Counted from the stretch's first letter, positions 33,032 to 44,191 are shown. The stretch: DNA of 64,000 nucleotides from Brachypodium distachyon (GCF_000005505.3 NC_016134.3:24255584-24319583), one strand, 5' to 3'. Program-made: numbers and translations. Notes: generated from the sequence alone by a model not told the origin.

Positions 33032-34381
33032 TGTTGGAGATATGCCCTAGAGGCAACCATGTGATGATGTTATTTCCTATGTATTCATGAGTTATTTGTC
33101 CTTGAACATCATCACTGATATGTATCAATAAATACGTGATTTGTTTGTGAAACTATGTATTCTATGATGTTGTTCTAATGGTCCCTGGTCATTGAGGTTA
33201 TGCGGACACATAACCTAGACTAGCAATGTGAATCAGTGTGATGACTATGTTTCACAAGTCATAGCGCAAGGTGTTGCCGACTGATAGCATGGACTCGACA
33301 ATGAGATTGTTGAGTCGGACAGACCCGCACTGAGACACAACGAGATGATTGTCATTTGTTAGTCTCAAGTACGATGTATATGCCAGTCCTAGACCTGAGG
33401 TCATCGTATGAGCTTGGGATGTGAATCGGCCTACTTAGGGGTTGCCAAACGCTACTCCGTAACTGGGTGGTTATAAAGGTAGCTTTCGGGTTCGCTGAGA
33501 AGCATGCTGCGAGTCATGGTTGATCAAGATAGGATTTGCCCCTCCTGTTCGGAGAGATATCTCTGGGCCCTCTCGAGTGATCAGATTCGGAAAGCATGGC
33601 CATGCGACTTGGGTTAAGTGTTAACCCGTTCGGGAATCTGTATCACAGGAACGAGAAGAGACTCGAGCTATCCACAAGGATGACACGCACTCGCCTTGAG
33701 CTCGACACACATATCGCGAGGCAAAAGGAATGTTGCATATGACACATTGTATGGTTCGTCAATATACCTTGTGGTTACTCGGGAGTTGGCACGTGCTGCT
33801 AGGCGCCGCTACCAACTATCGACTTGAGTCGGTGCCAGTGGACGAGCAAGGTGTTACTCGGGCCCGCAGTCCGAGCTCGTAGTCATGGCCGACTGACCGC
33901 GAACCTGAAGGGTCACACGCTTAAGGGGTGGGAACCGAGTTGGATCGATCCAACTCGTATCGGGCTTGGACTCCTAATGGGCCTCAAGTGTTGAGCCCAC
34001 TAGGGACGTCTATATAAGTGGAGGAGACCAACCCGTCTAGGGTTAACTCCAGTTCAGACGCGAGTTAGACTCGGCCGTCGCACCTCCACGCCCAAAGCCT
34101 TGCGATCGGATCTAGCAGTCCGCCGCACGGAGTTCCTCCCTGTACGTGTGGATACCTCGGAGGCGCTGCACCTGCGGCGCTTGGACGAACTGTTCGTGGG
34201 ATCGGCGAGGAGGAGCAGGCTGTTCGACTACTCGGCATCGACGCGCTACATCGACTCTACTTCCGCTACAGGTCTGCGCGTCTAGTGGTAATCTCGTGAT
34301 CCATTATCTACAGCATTGATCCGGGCGGAAGCGGTAGAAAATTTTATTTTGTGCTAGCGTAGCATACCGCGTTCCCCAACA
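33032..34381 (+). repeat. 5' LTR of the copia element
   Basis: Starts TGTTGGAGATATGCCCTAG and ends CCCCAACA. A TATA box (TATATAAG) at 34011-34018 marks the probable U3/R promoter. Short open frames inside it (for example 34100-34285) recur in the other LTR and are not genes. Confidence 0.95.
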
Positions 34382-34382
34382 G

Positions 34383-34394
34383 TGGTATCAGAGC
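34383..34394 (+). other. Primer-binding site, initiator tRNA-Met
   Basis: TGGTATCAGAGC, one base after the LTR end. Confidence 0.95.
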
Positions 34395-35637
34395 CGATGC
34401 TGTCTGTTTTGGATTCGAATTGCGTGCATAAGTGTTATGCGGTTAGTAGTAGATGTGATCTATTGCTATCTTGGTGGTCGATCTAAGTGTTAGATCGGTT
34501 TTGTACTCAATCGATTGGATCGATTGTACTCGGGGATCATGGATATTCGATTCTGATAATCGTGATGTAGAAGGTCGTGACACAACATACTCCTACCGGT
34601 CGGATTTCCGCCATCGGAGTAGACAGTGAAACATAAATCCGGATACAATTCATGAGATCAATGCGATTGATCGAATCGGAATAGAAATCCATGAAGGAAA
34701 TTTCGGATTGGATCGGGGGACCGCCGTGCTATCTATTCGTAGCGCCTTAGTTGTCGTTGCGAGTTCACATCAATTCGGTAGAATAGGTTTGTACGCTTAA
34801 CTTGTTTTTGCAGGATTGATGTGAATAGTATGGCTCATATGTATGTGATACATGTGTGTAATATTTGCATGACCTGCGTGTCATGAGTTTGTCAGCCAGG
34901 CTGGAGCCAAGGTGCTGTCTTTATAATTGTATAACGACCTGCGTGTCGACATTTGATGTCATTCTCCATGTAAATTCTTTGCTAGATACTAGGTGTAGTC
35001 ATTTAGTATGAATTGGAGGACGTGAGCACCATGGCGGCTTGATGAACAGGTTCATGGAGATGGAGATCACCATGAAGAACAGAGCCATACTATTTCACAT
35101 GTTAATTTGATTATCTGTGATGGTTATTGCTTTGTTTACTCCTATGCATGTTATTGTGTTAGAGTAGAATGATCCCTCAAAGAATGTCAAGTTTATTTAC
35201 CTCCCCAATAGCTGCAACACCACAAGACAAGTACATTTGGTGATGGGCTCATGAAATTGGGGTATCACCATTTTTCCTTGTCGTTGGTGATGTTCGTGTC
35301 GGACACTTACATGCGAAGCTTTGGTTAACTTGACGGGGCTATCAAAACGGTTTTGGGCCTCGAGGTGAAAGGAGTCGGAGCCGGGGCAAGTGTTGCCTAC
35401 CGACTAACAAGAGTCGTATAGAGATACGATTGGCAAGAGTTGCCTACCGAGTGATTCAATCGGCTAGCAGTGATGCTAAAGCTCACTAGACGATTGGTTG
35501 ATCTTGGATCTTGAATCACTAATGATCAATGGAGGGATGTTGATTTTAGTGGGAGTATATTTCTATTAAATTGTTTAATATGAATTACTCTTCATGAATA
35601 CTTGTCTTAGTGTTTTTGCATTTTCTGTTGTAGATCA
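34395..35637 (+). other. Untranslated leader of the copia element
   Basis: More than 1.2 kb without a long frame. Such long leaders are usual in Angela/BARE-type elements. Confidence 0.7.
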
Positions 35638-36041
35638 ATGGCACCACCTCAATTGTCCAGTTTTGCTTTGAGATCTGTTCTTGAGAAAGATAAACTAAAT
35701 GGAACTAACTTCACCAACTGGTATCGGAACCTGAGAATCGTTCTCAGGCACGATAAGAAAGAAAGAAAGAACATGTCATAGAGAACCCACTTCCAGAGGA
35801 GCCGGCTGATAATGCCACTGCTGCTGTTAGAAACGCCTATCAACGCTCATGTGATGAGTCGATTGAGATCAGCTGTCTGATGCTTGCCTATATGGAGCCC
35901 GAACTGCAGCAGCAGTTTGAGAATGTTGAGGCTTTCGATATGATCGAGACTCTCAAAGGCATGTTTCAGACTCAGGCTAGGACCGAAAGATTTAATGTCT
36001 AAAGGTCCTTCCTGGAGACTAAGCTGAAAGAAGGCGAACCC
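35638..36041 (+). pseudogene. gag 5' region with frameshift and stop
   Basis: The gag start ATG at 35638 reads MAPPQLSSFALRSVLEKDKL and NWYRNLRIVLRHDKK, typical copia gag. A GAAA microsatellite at about 35757-35770 has changed length and shifts the frame to a TAG at 35779-35781. The correct continuation, in the frame of the downstream polyprotein, resumes near 35775 but meets a TAA at 36000-36002. The amino-terminal gag is therefore not joined to the rest. Confidence 0.85.
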
Positions 36042-39000
36042 TTGAGCCCACATGTAATCAAGTTGGTTGGTTACACGCAAAGCTTGGAGAAGCTGGGCTT
36101 TCCGCTGAGCCAAGAGTTGGCCACGGATACAATTCTGGCATCTCTTCCGCCAAGCTATGCGCAGTTCGTTCAGAACTACCATATGCATGGCATGGAAAAG
36201 AAAGTCACTGAATTGCATGGGATGCTTAAAACAGCAGAGGAGGATATCAAGAAAAATACCAAGCAAGTGTTGCTGGTACAGGGAAAGCCAAAGTTCAAGA
36301 AAAATTCTTGGGCTAAGAAGAAGGCAAAGAAGGGAAAGGCTAAGGATGTGATCCCGACCCCTGCCCCTGCTGCGCCTAAGGCTGGACCGGACTCAGAGAC
36401 CGTATGCTTTTTCTGCAAAGGCACCGGTCATTGGAAGAGGAACTGCAGCAAGTACCAGGCCCACGTGGCAAAGAAGGGTGGAAGTGTGACTTCTACTTCA
36501 GGTACGGTTGTTGTATATGTTATAGACATTTATCTTGCTGATGCACCTAACAGCTCTTGGGTATTGGATACCGGATCGGTTGTTCACATTTGCAACTCGA
36601 TGCAGGGGCTGGCAAGGACTAGGAGCGTCGCAAGTGGAGAGGTTGACATAAGGGTTGGCAATAAAGCAAGAGTTGCAGCGTTGCCCGCCGGGACTATGCA
36701 ACTTCATTTACCTTCTGGATTTGTTATGGAATTAGATAATTGTTATTATGTTCCTGCTTTAAGTCGAAACATTATATCTGTCTCAAAGTTGTTGAGTCAC
36801 GGTTATGAATTCAATATTAAGGGCAATGGTTGTTCTTTTTATTTGAAGGATATGTTTTACGGCTTTGCACCTGTTGCGAACGGGTTATTCATCCTTAGTC
36901 TTGAAGGAGAATCTGTCTATAACATTAATGTCAAGAGGCGCAAGCCTAACGATCTGAATCAAACCTATTTTTGGCATTGTCGTTTGGGTCACATAAGTGA
37001 CAAACGCATGAAGAAGCTCCATGGAGATGGACTTTTAACATCGTTTGATTATGAATCATTCGAGACATGCGAGTCTTGTCTACTAGGCAAGATGACCAAA
37101 TCGCCTTTTGCAAAGAGTTGCGAGAGGGCGACCGACTTGTTGGAACTCATACATACTGATGTGTGTGGACCAATGAGCACGACAGCTAGAGGAGGTTATC
37201 AATACTTCATAACATTCACTGATGATTTGAGTAGATATGGATATGTCTACTTAATGAAACATAAGTCGGAAACCTTTGAAAAGTTCAAGGAGTTCCAGAA
37301 TGAAGTAGAGAACCAACGTGGCAAGAAAATAAAACTTCTACGATCTGATCGTGGAGGCGAGTACTTGAGTCACGAGTTCGACGATCATCTGAAGAGTTGT
37401 GGAATTGTTCCACAGCTCACACCGCCGGGTACACCACAAAGAAATGGTGTGTCGGAAAGGCGGAACCGGACCTTGTTGGACATGGTTCGGTCGATGATGA
37501 GTCAGTCAGATCTTCCCTTGTCATTTTGGGGTTATGCTCTAGAAACCGCAGCGTTCACACTAAACAGAGTACCATCCAAGTCCGTAGATAAGACACCATA
37601 TGAGATATGGACTGGAAAGCGTCCCAGTTTGTCTTTTCTAAAGATTTGGGGCTGTGATGCATTTGTCAAACGACTTCAGTCGGACAAGCTCACTCCCAAA
37701 TCAGACAAGTGCATATTCGTGGGATATCCAAGGGAAACCTTAGGATATTACTTCTACAACCGGGCAGAGGGCAAAGTGTTTGTCGCTCGAAACGGTGTCT
37801 TCCTTGAGAAAGAGTTTCTCAGTCGGGAGGCAAGTGGGAGGTCAGTGCAACTCGAAGAAGTTCGAGATGAGCCAGTAGGGGATAACTTGACAGGTGATGT
37901 CAGTGTGACTGAGCCAGTCGTCGTACCCACGGCCAATACAGCACCGTATCCACGAAGGTCGGAAAGACTATGTAATATACGCAATGTGTTGTTGCTAGAC
38001 AATGACGAGCCGACTAATTATGCAGAAGCGATGGTGGGTCCAGAGTCCGAGTTATGGCTTGAGGCCATGAGATCCGAATTAAAGTCCATGGATGAAAACC
38101 GAGTTTGGAACTTGGTAGATCCGCCAGAGGGTGTAAAAACCATTGAGTGCAAATGGATATTTAAAAGAAAAACTGATATGGATGGAAATGTTCAAATCCA
38201 TAAAGCTCGACTTGTCGCAAAGGGTTTTCGACAAGTTCAAGGAGTTGACTACGACGAGACTTTCTCGCCGGTAGCGATGCTTAAATCAGTTCGGATCATT
38301 CTAGCTATTGCTGCATATTTCGATTACGAGATATGGCAAATGGATGTCAAAACGGCTTTCCTTAACGGAAATTTAACCGAGGACGTGTATATGATACAGC
38401 CCGAGGGTTTTGTCGATCCAAAGAATGCTGGAAAAATATGCAAACTTCAGAAATCCATCTATGGATTGAAGCAAGCATCTCGGAGCTGGAACATTCGTTT
38501 TGATGAAGTAGTCAAAGGGTTTGGCTTCATCAAAAATGAAGAAGAACCTTGTGTATACAAGAAGTTTAGTGCAAACTCAGTCGTATTTCTAATCTTATAT
38601 GTGGATGACATATTATTGATTGGAAATGACATTCCGATGCTAGAAGCCGCCAAGGACTCATTGAAGAAAAGTTTTTCAATGAAGGACTTGGGAGAAGCGG
38701 CTTATATTTTGGGAATCAGGATCTATAGAGATAGATCAAGGAGGCTTATTGGTTTAAGCCAGAGTACATATGTTGACAAAGTGTTGAAGAGGTTCAACAT
38801 GAATGACGCAAAGAAAGGGTTCTTGCCCATGTCGCATGGTATAAGTCTAAGCAAGACTCAGAGTCCTTCGACTTCTGATGAGCGAAGTCGGATGAGTGCG
38901 ATTCCGTATGCTTCGGCGGTCGGATCCATCATGTACGCCATGTTATGTACTCGACCGGATGTTTCCTATGCTCTAAGTGTTACGAGCAGGTATCAGGCTG

Positions 39001-39587
39001 ACCCCGGTGAGAGTCACTGGACAGCGGTGAAGAATATCCTTAAGTACTTGAGAAGGACTAAGGATATGTTTTTGGTTTACGGTGGTGAGGATGAGCTCGT
39101 TGTAAAGGGTTACACCGATGCTAGTTTCCAAACCGACAAGGACGATTATCGATCACAATCTGGATACGTGTTCGTCTTGAACGGAGGTGCGGTGAGCTGG
39201 AAGAGCTCTAAGCAAGAAACGGTGGCCGACTCTACAACAGAAGCTGAGTATATCGCGGCTTCGGAAGCCGCGAAAGAAGGCGTTTGGATCAGAAAGTTTG
39301 TTTCTGAGCTTGGAGTGGTTCAGGGCGCGTCCAATCCCATGGACCTCTACTGTGACAACAGTGGTGCTATCGCACAAGCCAAAGAACCACGACATCACCA
39401 AAAATCCAAACACATACTCAGGCGTTACCATCTCATACGGGAATTCGTGGAGAGAGGTGACGTTAAGATATGCAAGGTACACACGGATCTCAATATTGCC
39501 GATCCGTTGACAAAGCCTCTCCCGCAACCAAAGCATGAGGCGCACACACGAGCCATGGATATGCGATACTTGGATGATCGACTCTAG
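36042..39587 (+). CDS. Copia gag C-terminus and pol polyprotein (open frame)
   Basis: 1181 codons open from the first ATG after the gag stop. In order: gag remnant with zinc knuckle CFFCKGTGHWKRNC (125-138); aspartic protease DTGS (176-179); integrase HHCC zinc site (H312, H317, C343, C346) and catalytic D373, D436, E472, with the exact 35-residue D-E spacing; reverse transcriptase with D768 in QMDVKTAFLNG and YVDD (853-856); RNase H with D1026 and TTEAEY (about 1065-1070). These enzymes cut the polyprotein, copy the element's RNA into DNA and insert it. All key residues I can place are present. The gag break upstream means it probably cannot form its own particles. Stop TAG at 39585-39587. 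Confidence 0.9.
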   Translation: MSPHVIKLVGYTQSLEKLGFPLSQELATDTILASLPPSYAQFVQNYHMHGMEKKVTELHGMLKTAEEDIKKNTKQVLLVQGKPKFKKNSWAKKKAKKGKAKDVIPTPAPAAPKAGPDSETVCFFCKGTGHWKRNCSKYQAHVAKKGGSVTSTSGTVVVYVIDIYLADAPNSSWVLDTGSVVHICNSMQGLARTRSVASGEVDIRVGNKARVAALPAGTMQLHLPSGFVMELDNCYYVPALSRNIISVSKLLSHGYEFNIKGNGCSFYLKDMFYGFAPVANGLFILSLEGESVYNINVKRRKPNDLNQTYFWHCRLGHISDKRMKKLHGDGLLTSFDYESFETCESCLLGKMTKSPFAKSCERATDLLELIHTDVCGPMSTTARGGYQYFITFTDDLSRYGYVYLMKHKSETFEKFKEFQNEVENQRGKKIKLLRSDRGGEYLSHEFDDHLKSCGIVPQLTPPGTPQRNGVSERRNRTLLDMVRSMMSQSDLPLSFWGYALETAAFTLNRVPSKSVDKTPYEIWTGKRPSLSFLKIWGCDAFVKRLQSDKLTPKSDKCIFVGYPRETLGYYFYNRAEGKVFVARNGVFLEKEFLSREASGRSVQLEEVRDEPVGDNLTGDVSVTEPVVVPTANTAPYPRRSERLCNIRNVLLLDNDEPTNYAEAMVGPESELWLEAMRSELKSMDENRVWNLVDPPEGVKTIECKWIFKRKTDMDGNVQIHKARLVAKGFRQVQGVDYDETFSPVAMLKSVRIILAIAAYFDYEIWQMDVKTAFLNGNLTEDVYMIQPEGFVDPKNAGKICKLQKSIYGLKQASRSWNIRFDEVVKGFGFIKNEEEPCVYKKFSANSVVFLILYVDDILLIGNDIPMLEAAKDSLKKSFSMKDLGEAAYILGIRIYRDRSRRLIGLSQSTYVDKVLKRFNMNDAKKGFLPMSHGISLSKTQSPSTSDERSRMSAIPYASAVGSIMYAMLCTRPDVSYALSVTSRYQADPGESHWTAVKNILKYLRRTKDMFLVYGGEDELVVKGYTDASFQTDKDDYRSQSGYVFVLNGGAVSWKSSKQETVADSTTEAEYIAASEAAKEGVWIRKFVSELGVVQGASNPMDLYCDNSGAIAQAKEPRHHQKSKHILRRYHLIREFVERGDVKICKVHTDLNIADPLTKPLPQPKHEAHTRAMDMRYLDDRL

Positions 39588-39590
39588 TGC

Positions 39591-39601
39591 AAGTGGGAGA
39601 C
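39591..39601 (+). other. Polypurine tract
   Basis: AAGTGGGAGAC directly before the 3' LTR, the primer for plus-strand synthesis. Confidence 0.8.
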
Positions 39602-40952
39602 TGTTGGAGATATGCCCTAGAGGCAATCATGTGATGATGTTATTTCCTATGTATTCATGAGTTATTTGTCCTTGAACATCATCACTGATATGTATCAATA
39701 AATACGTGATTTGTTTGTGAAACTATGTATTCTATGATGTTGTTCTAATGGTCCCTGGTCATTGAGGTTATGCGGACACATAACCTAGACTAGCAATGTG
39801 AATCAGTGTGATGACTATGTTTCACAAGTCATAGCGCAAGGTGTTGCCGACTGATAGCATGGACTCGACAATGAGATTGTTGAGTCGGACAGACCCGCAC
39901 TGAGACACAACGAGATGATTGTCATTTGTTAGTCTCAAGTACGATGTATATGCCAGTCCTAGACCTGAGGTCATCGTATGAGCTTGGGATGTGAATCGGC
40001 CTACTTAGGGGTTGCCAAACGCTACTCCGTAACTGGGTGGTTATAAAGGTAGCTTTCGGGTTTGCTGAGAAGCATGCTGCGAGTCATGGTTGATCAAGAT
40101 GGGATTTGCCCCTCCTGTTCGGAGAGATATCTCTGGGCCCTCTCGAGTGATCAGATTCGGAAAGCATGGCCATGCGACTTGGGTTAAGTGTTAACCCGTT
40201 CGGGAATCTGTATCACAGGAACGAGAAGAGACTCGAGCTATCCACAAGGATGACACGCACTCGCCTTGAGCTCGACACACATATCGCGAGGCAAAAGGAA
40301 TGTTGCATATGACACATTGTATGGTTCGTCAATATACCTTGTGGTTACTCGGGAGTTGGCACGTGCTGCTAGGCGCCGCTACCAACTATCGACTTGAGTC
40401 GGTGCCAGTGGACGAGCAAGGTGTTACTCGGGCCCGCAGTCCGAGCTCGTAGTCGTGGCCGACTGACCGCGAACCTGAAGGGTCACACGCTTAAGGGGTG
40501 GGAACCGAGTTGGATCGGATCCAACTCGTATCGGGCTTGGACTCCTAATGGGCCTCAAGTGTTGAGCCCACTAGGGACGTCTATATAAGTGGAGGAGACC
40601 AACCCGTCTAGGGTTAACTCCAGTTCAGACGCGAGTTAGACTCGGCCGTCGCACCTCCACGCCCAAAGCCTTGCGATCGGATCTAGCAGTCCGCCGCACG
40701 GAGTTCCTCCCTGTACGTGTGGATACCTCGGAGGCGCTGCACCTGCGGCGCTTGGACGAACTGTTCGTGGGATCGGCGAGGAGGAGCAGGCTGTTCGACT
40801 ACTCGGCATCGACGCGCTACATCGACTCTACTTCCGCTACGGGTCTGCGCGTCTAGTGGTAATCTCGTGATCCATTATCTACAGCATTGATCCGGGCGGA
40901 AGCGGTAGAAAATTTTATTTTGTGCTAGCGTAGCATACCGCGTTCCCGAACA
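39602..40952 (+). repeat. 3' LTR of the copia element
   Basis: 1351 bp, starts TGTTGGAGATATGCCCTAG and ends CCCGAACA. TATA box at 40582-40588. Differences from the 5' LTR include one inserted G near 40519. Confidence 0.95.
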
Positions 40953-40957
40953 GGTCC

Positions 40958-41689
40958 AACATCGTGTGCTGAGCAAGCAAATTTGGATTCCGGCCACGAT
41001 GATTAATTCTTCTCATCTCACTGTTAGTCTGTTCTTCTGTCTTCTCTCTGACCTGACCACCCTCTATCTCTCTTTTCTACCTACAATGTTGTGGCTACAA
41101 TGTCAAGATTACGGCGTTGTGTATATTTTCCAATGTATTTTTCATTTTTTATTGTCATGTGATATATATAGTTATTCAAATATATTTCAAATGTTATATG
41201 GATTTTGAAATATGCATAAAAACAGTATATCAATCATACTCGGACAACTGCAATTGATCGCTTTGACCATCCAAACAAGATTTGTCATTCAATCTTAATA
41301 TCAAGTTTGGGTTCCGAATACCGAATATCCAAACAAAAGTATTGGCATTCAATGTCAATATCAATATCCTGTGATGTTGACATTGGAGCAAATGCACAAT
41401 GTCAAGCCTCTCAATATCTACATCTAAACAAAGCTAAGATCTCGAGGAGACGATGACGATGATGAGATAAGGTGTGCGGTGATGATCCATGCGTCTAGGA
41501 GCTAGCAGCTACGTCCTTGCAGATATCACAACCAAATGTTGACCGGATCCCAAGATATTTGCCCATATCTTGCGCAAATGATAGAAAAACCAAATGCAAG
41601 CGTCGGTCCGTACCGGATAATAAATAATTTTGTCCGGCACATCACTTTTATCAGTTTTATTTCAACATAGGGAGTTGCCTCTGTTTAAG
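40958..41689. other. Flank of the copia insertion
   Basis: To about 41434 this is the right part of the putative older TIR element. The remainder shows nothing recognisable. Confidence 0.4.
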
Positions 41690-41734
41690 CTGAACTTCGG
41701 GTCATTTCTCACGCCGAGAAGGAGAATGCAGTCC

Positions 41735-41930
41735 AGATTCAGTAGTACAAATCCATTTGTCTGCTTAATGTTAGGTTAAAAAAAATTCAAGAAAGTAAAT
41801 ACGAATCGCATCATCGGGATAGCTCAAGCAGTGATTCGGTCTACTCAAACGGCCTATATGCCTGACCGTCATGTTCTAGACGGGTGGTTGTCCTTCACGA
41901 GACTATTGAATAAACTTCACTTGAAGAAAA
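41735..41930 (+). pseudogene. LINE reverse-transcriptase fragment, left part
   Basis: With one frameshift in an A-run near 41783 the strand reads ICLLNV, KKVNTNRI, AQAVIRSTQTAYMPDRHVLDG and LNKLHLKK. These match the start of plant L1-type LINE reverse transcriptase (NVxxK, then VIRPTQTAFxxGRxILDG, then LHELHxKK). The frame continues across the MULE at 43190 with MDGTFSLKLA. Confidence 0.7.
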
Positions 41931-43180
41931 GAGTGAATTCCATTTTTTTACCCCCTCTTTGAAACTTTTTGACACAATCTACCCCATTTAAGGGAATTTC
42001 CAAAATTGTACCCCATTTAACCAAACCTTTGCCACCAATTACCCTTTTAATATTTTCCCCCAAATCTGACGTTTTCTGACGAGCGGGGCCCACTTTTCAG
42101 GCCTACGTGGCGTGCCACGCTGGCCTTCGGGGCCAAACCAGCCCGGTTCAGTTCGTGCGGTTCTGTCCGGTTGGGGTCTGACATGGGCTTCAGTGGGTTC
42201 TGCCCGGTTCTTTCTTTCTCTGTATCTCGCTCATAACTCTTTCTCCCTCATCTCTGTCTGTCTCCCACGGGTTAGGGTTTAGGCTGCGGCGACGGCGGCG
42301 GCGACGGAAGCAACCGCGACCTGTCGGCGGAGAAAGCGGCCACCACGGGTGCTAAGCCGGGTTCGACTCGGTGTTTCTCCGGGCCTGCGCTCAGATGGCG
42401 TCGCCGGCGAAACGGAAGGCAGTGGGAGTGGCGATTCCGAAGCTCCCCGTATATTCCGGGAATTGCGATTCTTCGTGGAAGGTATGTTCATCCGCCTCGT
42501 TTCCTTTCCGTTTCCATCTCCTTAACGTCTTTCATCTGTGATTTCATTGGTGATTTGGGGATATATTGTGGTCACAAAGATAGGACTGATGCGTATCATT
42601 GGATTTTGGGGTTTCTCAAAATTTATTCCTGCTGGTGCAGCGTTTAATTTGTGGTGTGGTTAATGTACTTTTCATATCAGGAAATTGTGGGCTCAAGCAA
42701 GTTCTCCCTTGTCAGTGGGTGCCGCTGGAAGGAACAGAGGAGAAGATGGATGCAATCGACAGGAACTGCTCACGTTGGGCACTTTTGGATGCAATCCTGG
42801 AAGCATTTTGTGATGAAAATGTATGAAATGTATGCACTGTTGTACATGGGCTGATATGTTGTACCAAATTTTGCCTCAAATGCAATGAAAATATACGGGC
42901 TGATATATATGGTGAAGTGAATTTTGTATGGTTGCCAGAAAACCGAACCGGCACCTGACCTGAACCGGGCCGGTTCGGCCCCGAAGGTCAGCGTGGCACG
43001 CCACGTAGGACTGAAAAGTGGGCCCCGCTCGTCAGGAAACGTCAGATTTGGCGGAAAATATTAAAAGGGGTAATTAGTGGCAAAGGTTTGGTTAAATGGG
43101 ATATAATTTTGGAAATTCTCTTAAATGGGATAGATTGTGTCAAAAAGTTTCATAGAGCGGGTAAAAAATGAAATTCACTC
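41931..43180 (+). mobile_element. Pack-MULE-like element inserted in the LINE fragment
   Basis: About 240-bp TIRs start GAGTGAATTCCATTTTTTTA on the left and mirror a right end starting CAGAGTGAATTTCATTTTTT on the reverse strand. The 9-bp duplication TGAAGAAAA is at 41922-41930 and 43181-43189. Between the TIRs is about 770 bp with a pyrimidine-rich leader, a GC-rich exon, an AT-rich intron-like stretch and a second exon-like part. No transposase. The layout is that of a MULE with acquired gene sequence. Confidence 0.85.
42394..42853 (+). CDS. Two-exon open frame inside the Pack-MULE, unrecognised
   Basis: An ATG at 42394 reads MASPAKRKAVGVAIPKLPVY and SSWK, then a donor (AAG|GTATGT, 42481). 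An acceptor near 42681 (ATATCAG|GAAATT) would continue in phase as EIVGSSKFSLVSGCRWKEQR and WMQSTGTAHVGHFWMQSWKH to a TGA at about 42851-42853. The product would be about 86 aa, basic and tryptophan-rich. I do not recognise the source. It may be a chance or captured frame. Confidence 0.3.
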
Positions 43181-43336
43181 TGAAGAAAATGGATGGCACT
43201 TTCTCACTAAAACTAGCAATGAGGAAGAAGCAGGTCTAGCTCAAGGCTCCAGCTAGCTCAAGCCTCTTTGATTTACAAGATTGGAAAAATCGGAGGAATA
43301 GAAGGAAAAAAATGTAGAAATGCAATGTGATGTTTC

Positions 43337-43620
43337 ACTACCAGGGTCACAGAGCTTAGTGATGGTGATTTATTTTTGTGTCGGGCACCAGAATGACTGT
43401 CATGAAAATAATAATTGTGACAGGCTACTACTGACACCAAATTATTAATTTTTGTGGCGGGCCTTGACACTACCGACAGAAAATAAAATATATTGTGGCA
43501 GTTGGAATCCGACACATTTTCATGCCGGTTCACCATTACACAAAACACACATTTGTGACGGTTATGATGTACCCATCACAAAAATAACAACGTCCCAAAT
43601 ATTGTTTTTATCACTTTTGT
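43337..43620. mobile_element. CACTA-like (En/Spm) terminal remnant
   Basis: Begins CACTACCAGGGTCACAGAGC and is followed by dispersed TTTGTGNCGG-like motifs in both orientations (TTTTTGTGTCGG, TTTGTGGCGGGC, TTTGTGACGG). These resemble subterminal repeats of plant CACTA elements. No opposite TAGTG end found. Confidence 0.4.
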
Positions 43621-44179
43621 GAACCAAATACCATAAGTCTGCTCTACTCTCAAAATATCTGAACATTCATAGGACTATATTTTGTAGACACGAATTATAT
43701 TTCTGTCGGCTTTTGGTTATTTCTGAAGGTTTAGCACCGTCACTGTACTCTGTGATCCTGTTAGTTTGATTGCCTGAAATTTTGTTCGAATATTGTAGGG
43801 AAAGCAAAGGATTTCTCCCAAGAAATGTAGTACTCCCTCAACGACAAGAATTTGGGATAGGAGGAAGTTCTTAGGAAAATTTAGTATAGGATATAATCCT
43901 ACGAATCAAAGGACTCATGTAGGAAAAATTCCTAATGATTCTATATCAAAGCGTGCGTCGATTTTGTGTTTGTTAGTCTCTGACCTATATATGTCGGCTG
44001 ACGGCAAGGACCCAGCGTCCGACCGAGCCGCGCGGGCAAGAGCCATCTTGTGTACACTCCAGGTGAGCAGTCGTGCATCTCAAAAGAAAAGAGACCCGGG
44101 ACAGTTGTGTTGCCCCGGGTTTGCACTGTTGTACACGGCCGGGTCGTACTTTTTAGAATGTCTCCGTGTGCATATCGAG
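43621..44179. other. Intergenic DNA
   Basis: Nothing recognised beyond a possible eroded Stowaway end (TACTCCCTCAACGACAAGAA, about 43831). Confidence 0.4.
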
Positions 44180-44191
44180 CGTTTTACTTTC

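Larger units (their letters stand above)
33027..40957 (+). mobile_element. Ty1/copia LTR retrotransposon, structurally complete, gag broken
   Basis: The 5-bp target duplication GGTCC (33027-33031 and 40953-40957) encloses LTR, primer site, gag, pol, polypurine tract and LTR (33032-40952). Domain order protease-integrase-RT-RNase H defines copia. The two LTRs differ by about six substitutions and one indel over 1350 bp by eye, so the insertion is young. LTR starts resemble the Angela-like element at 28994-30690, so both are probably of the same lineage. Confidence 0.95.
32371..41434. mobile_element. Possible older TIR element (Harbinger-like) hosting the copia insertion
   Basis: Left CACTGTGTTTGGATGT and right (inverted) GCTTTGTTTAGATGT are imperfect inverted ends. 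TAA follows outside on both sides (32368-32370 and 41435-41437). Inner GATATT and ACATTG motifs also mirror each other. Without the copia it would be about 1.1 kb with a GC-rich core. The family call is weak, because a 3-bp flank can arise by chance. Confidence 0.3.

Noticed and set aside
34100..34285. 61-codon frame, identical at 40671-40856
   Set aside because: Lies in R/U5 of the copia LTRs, duplicated only because the LTRs are.
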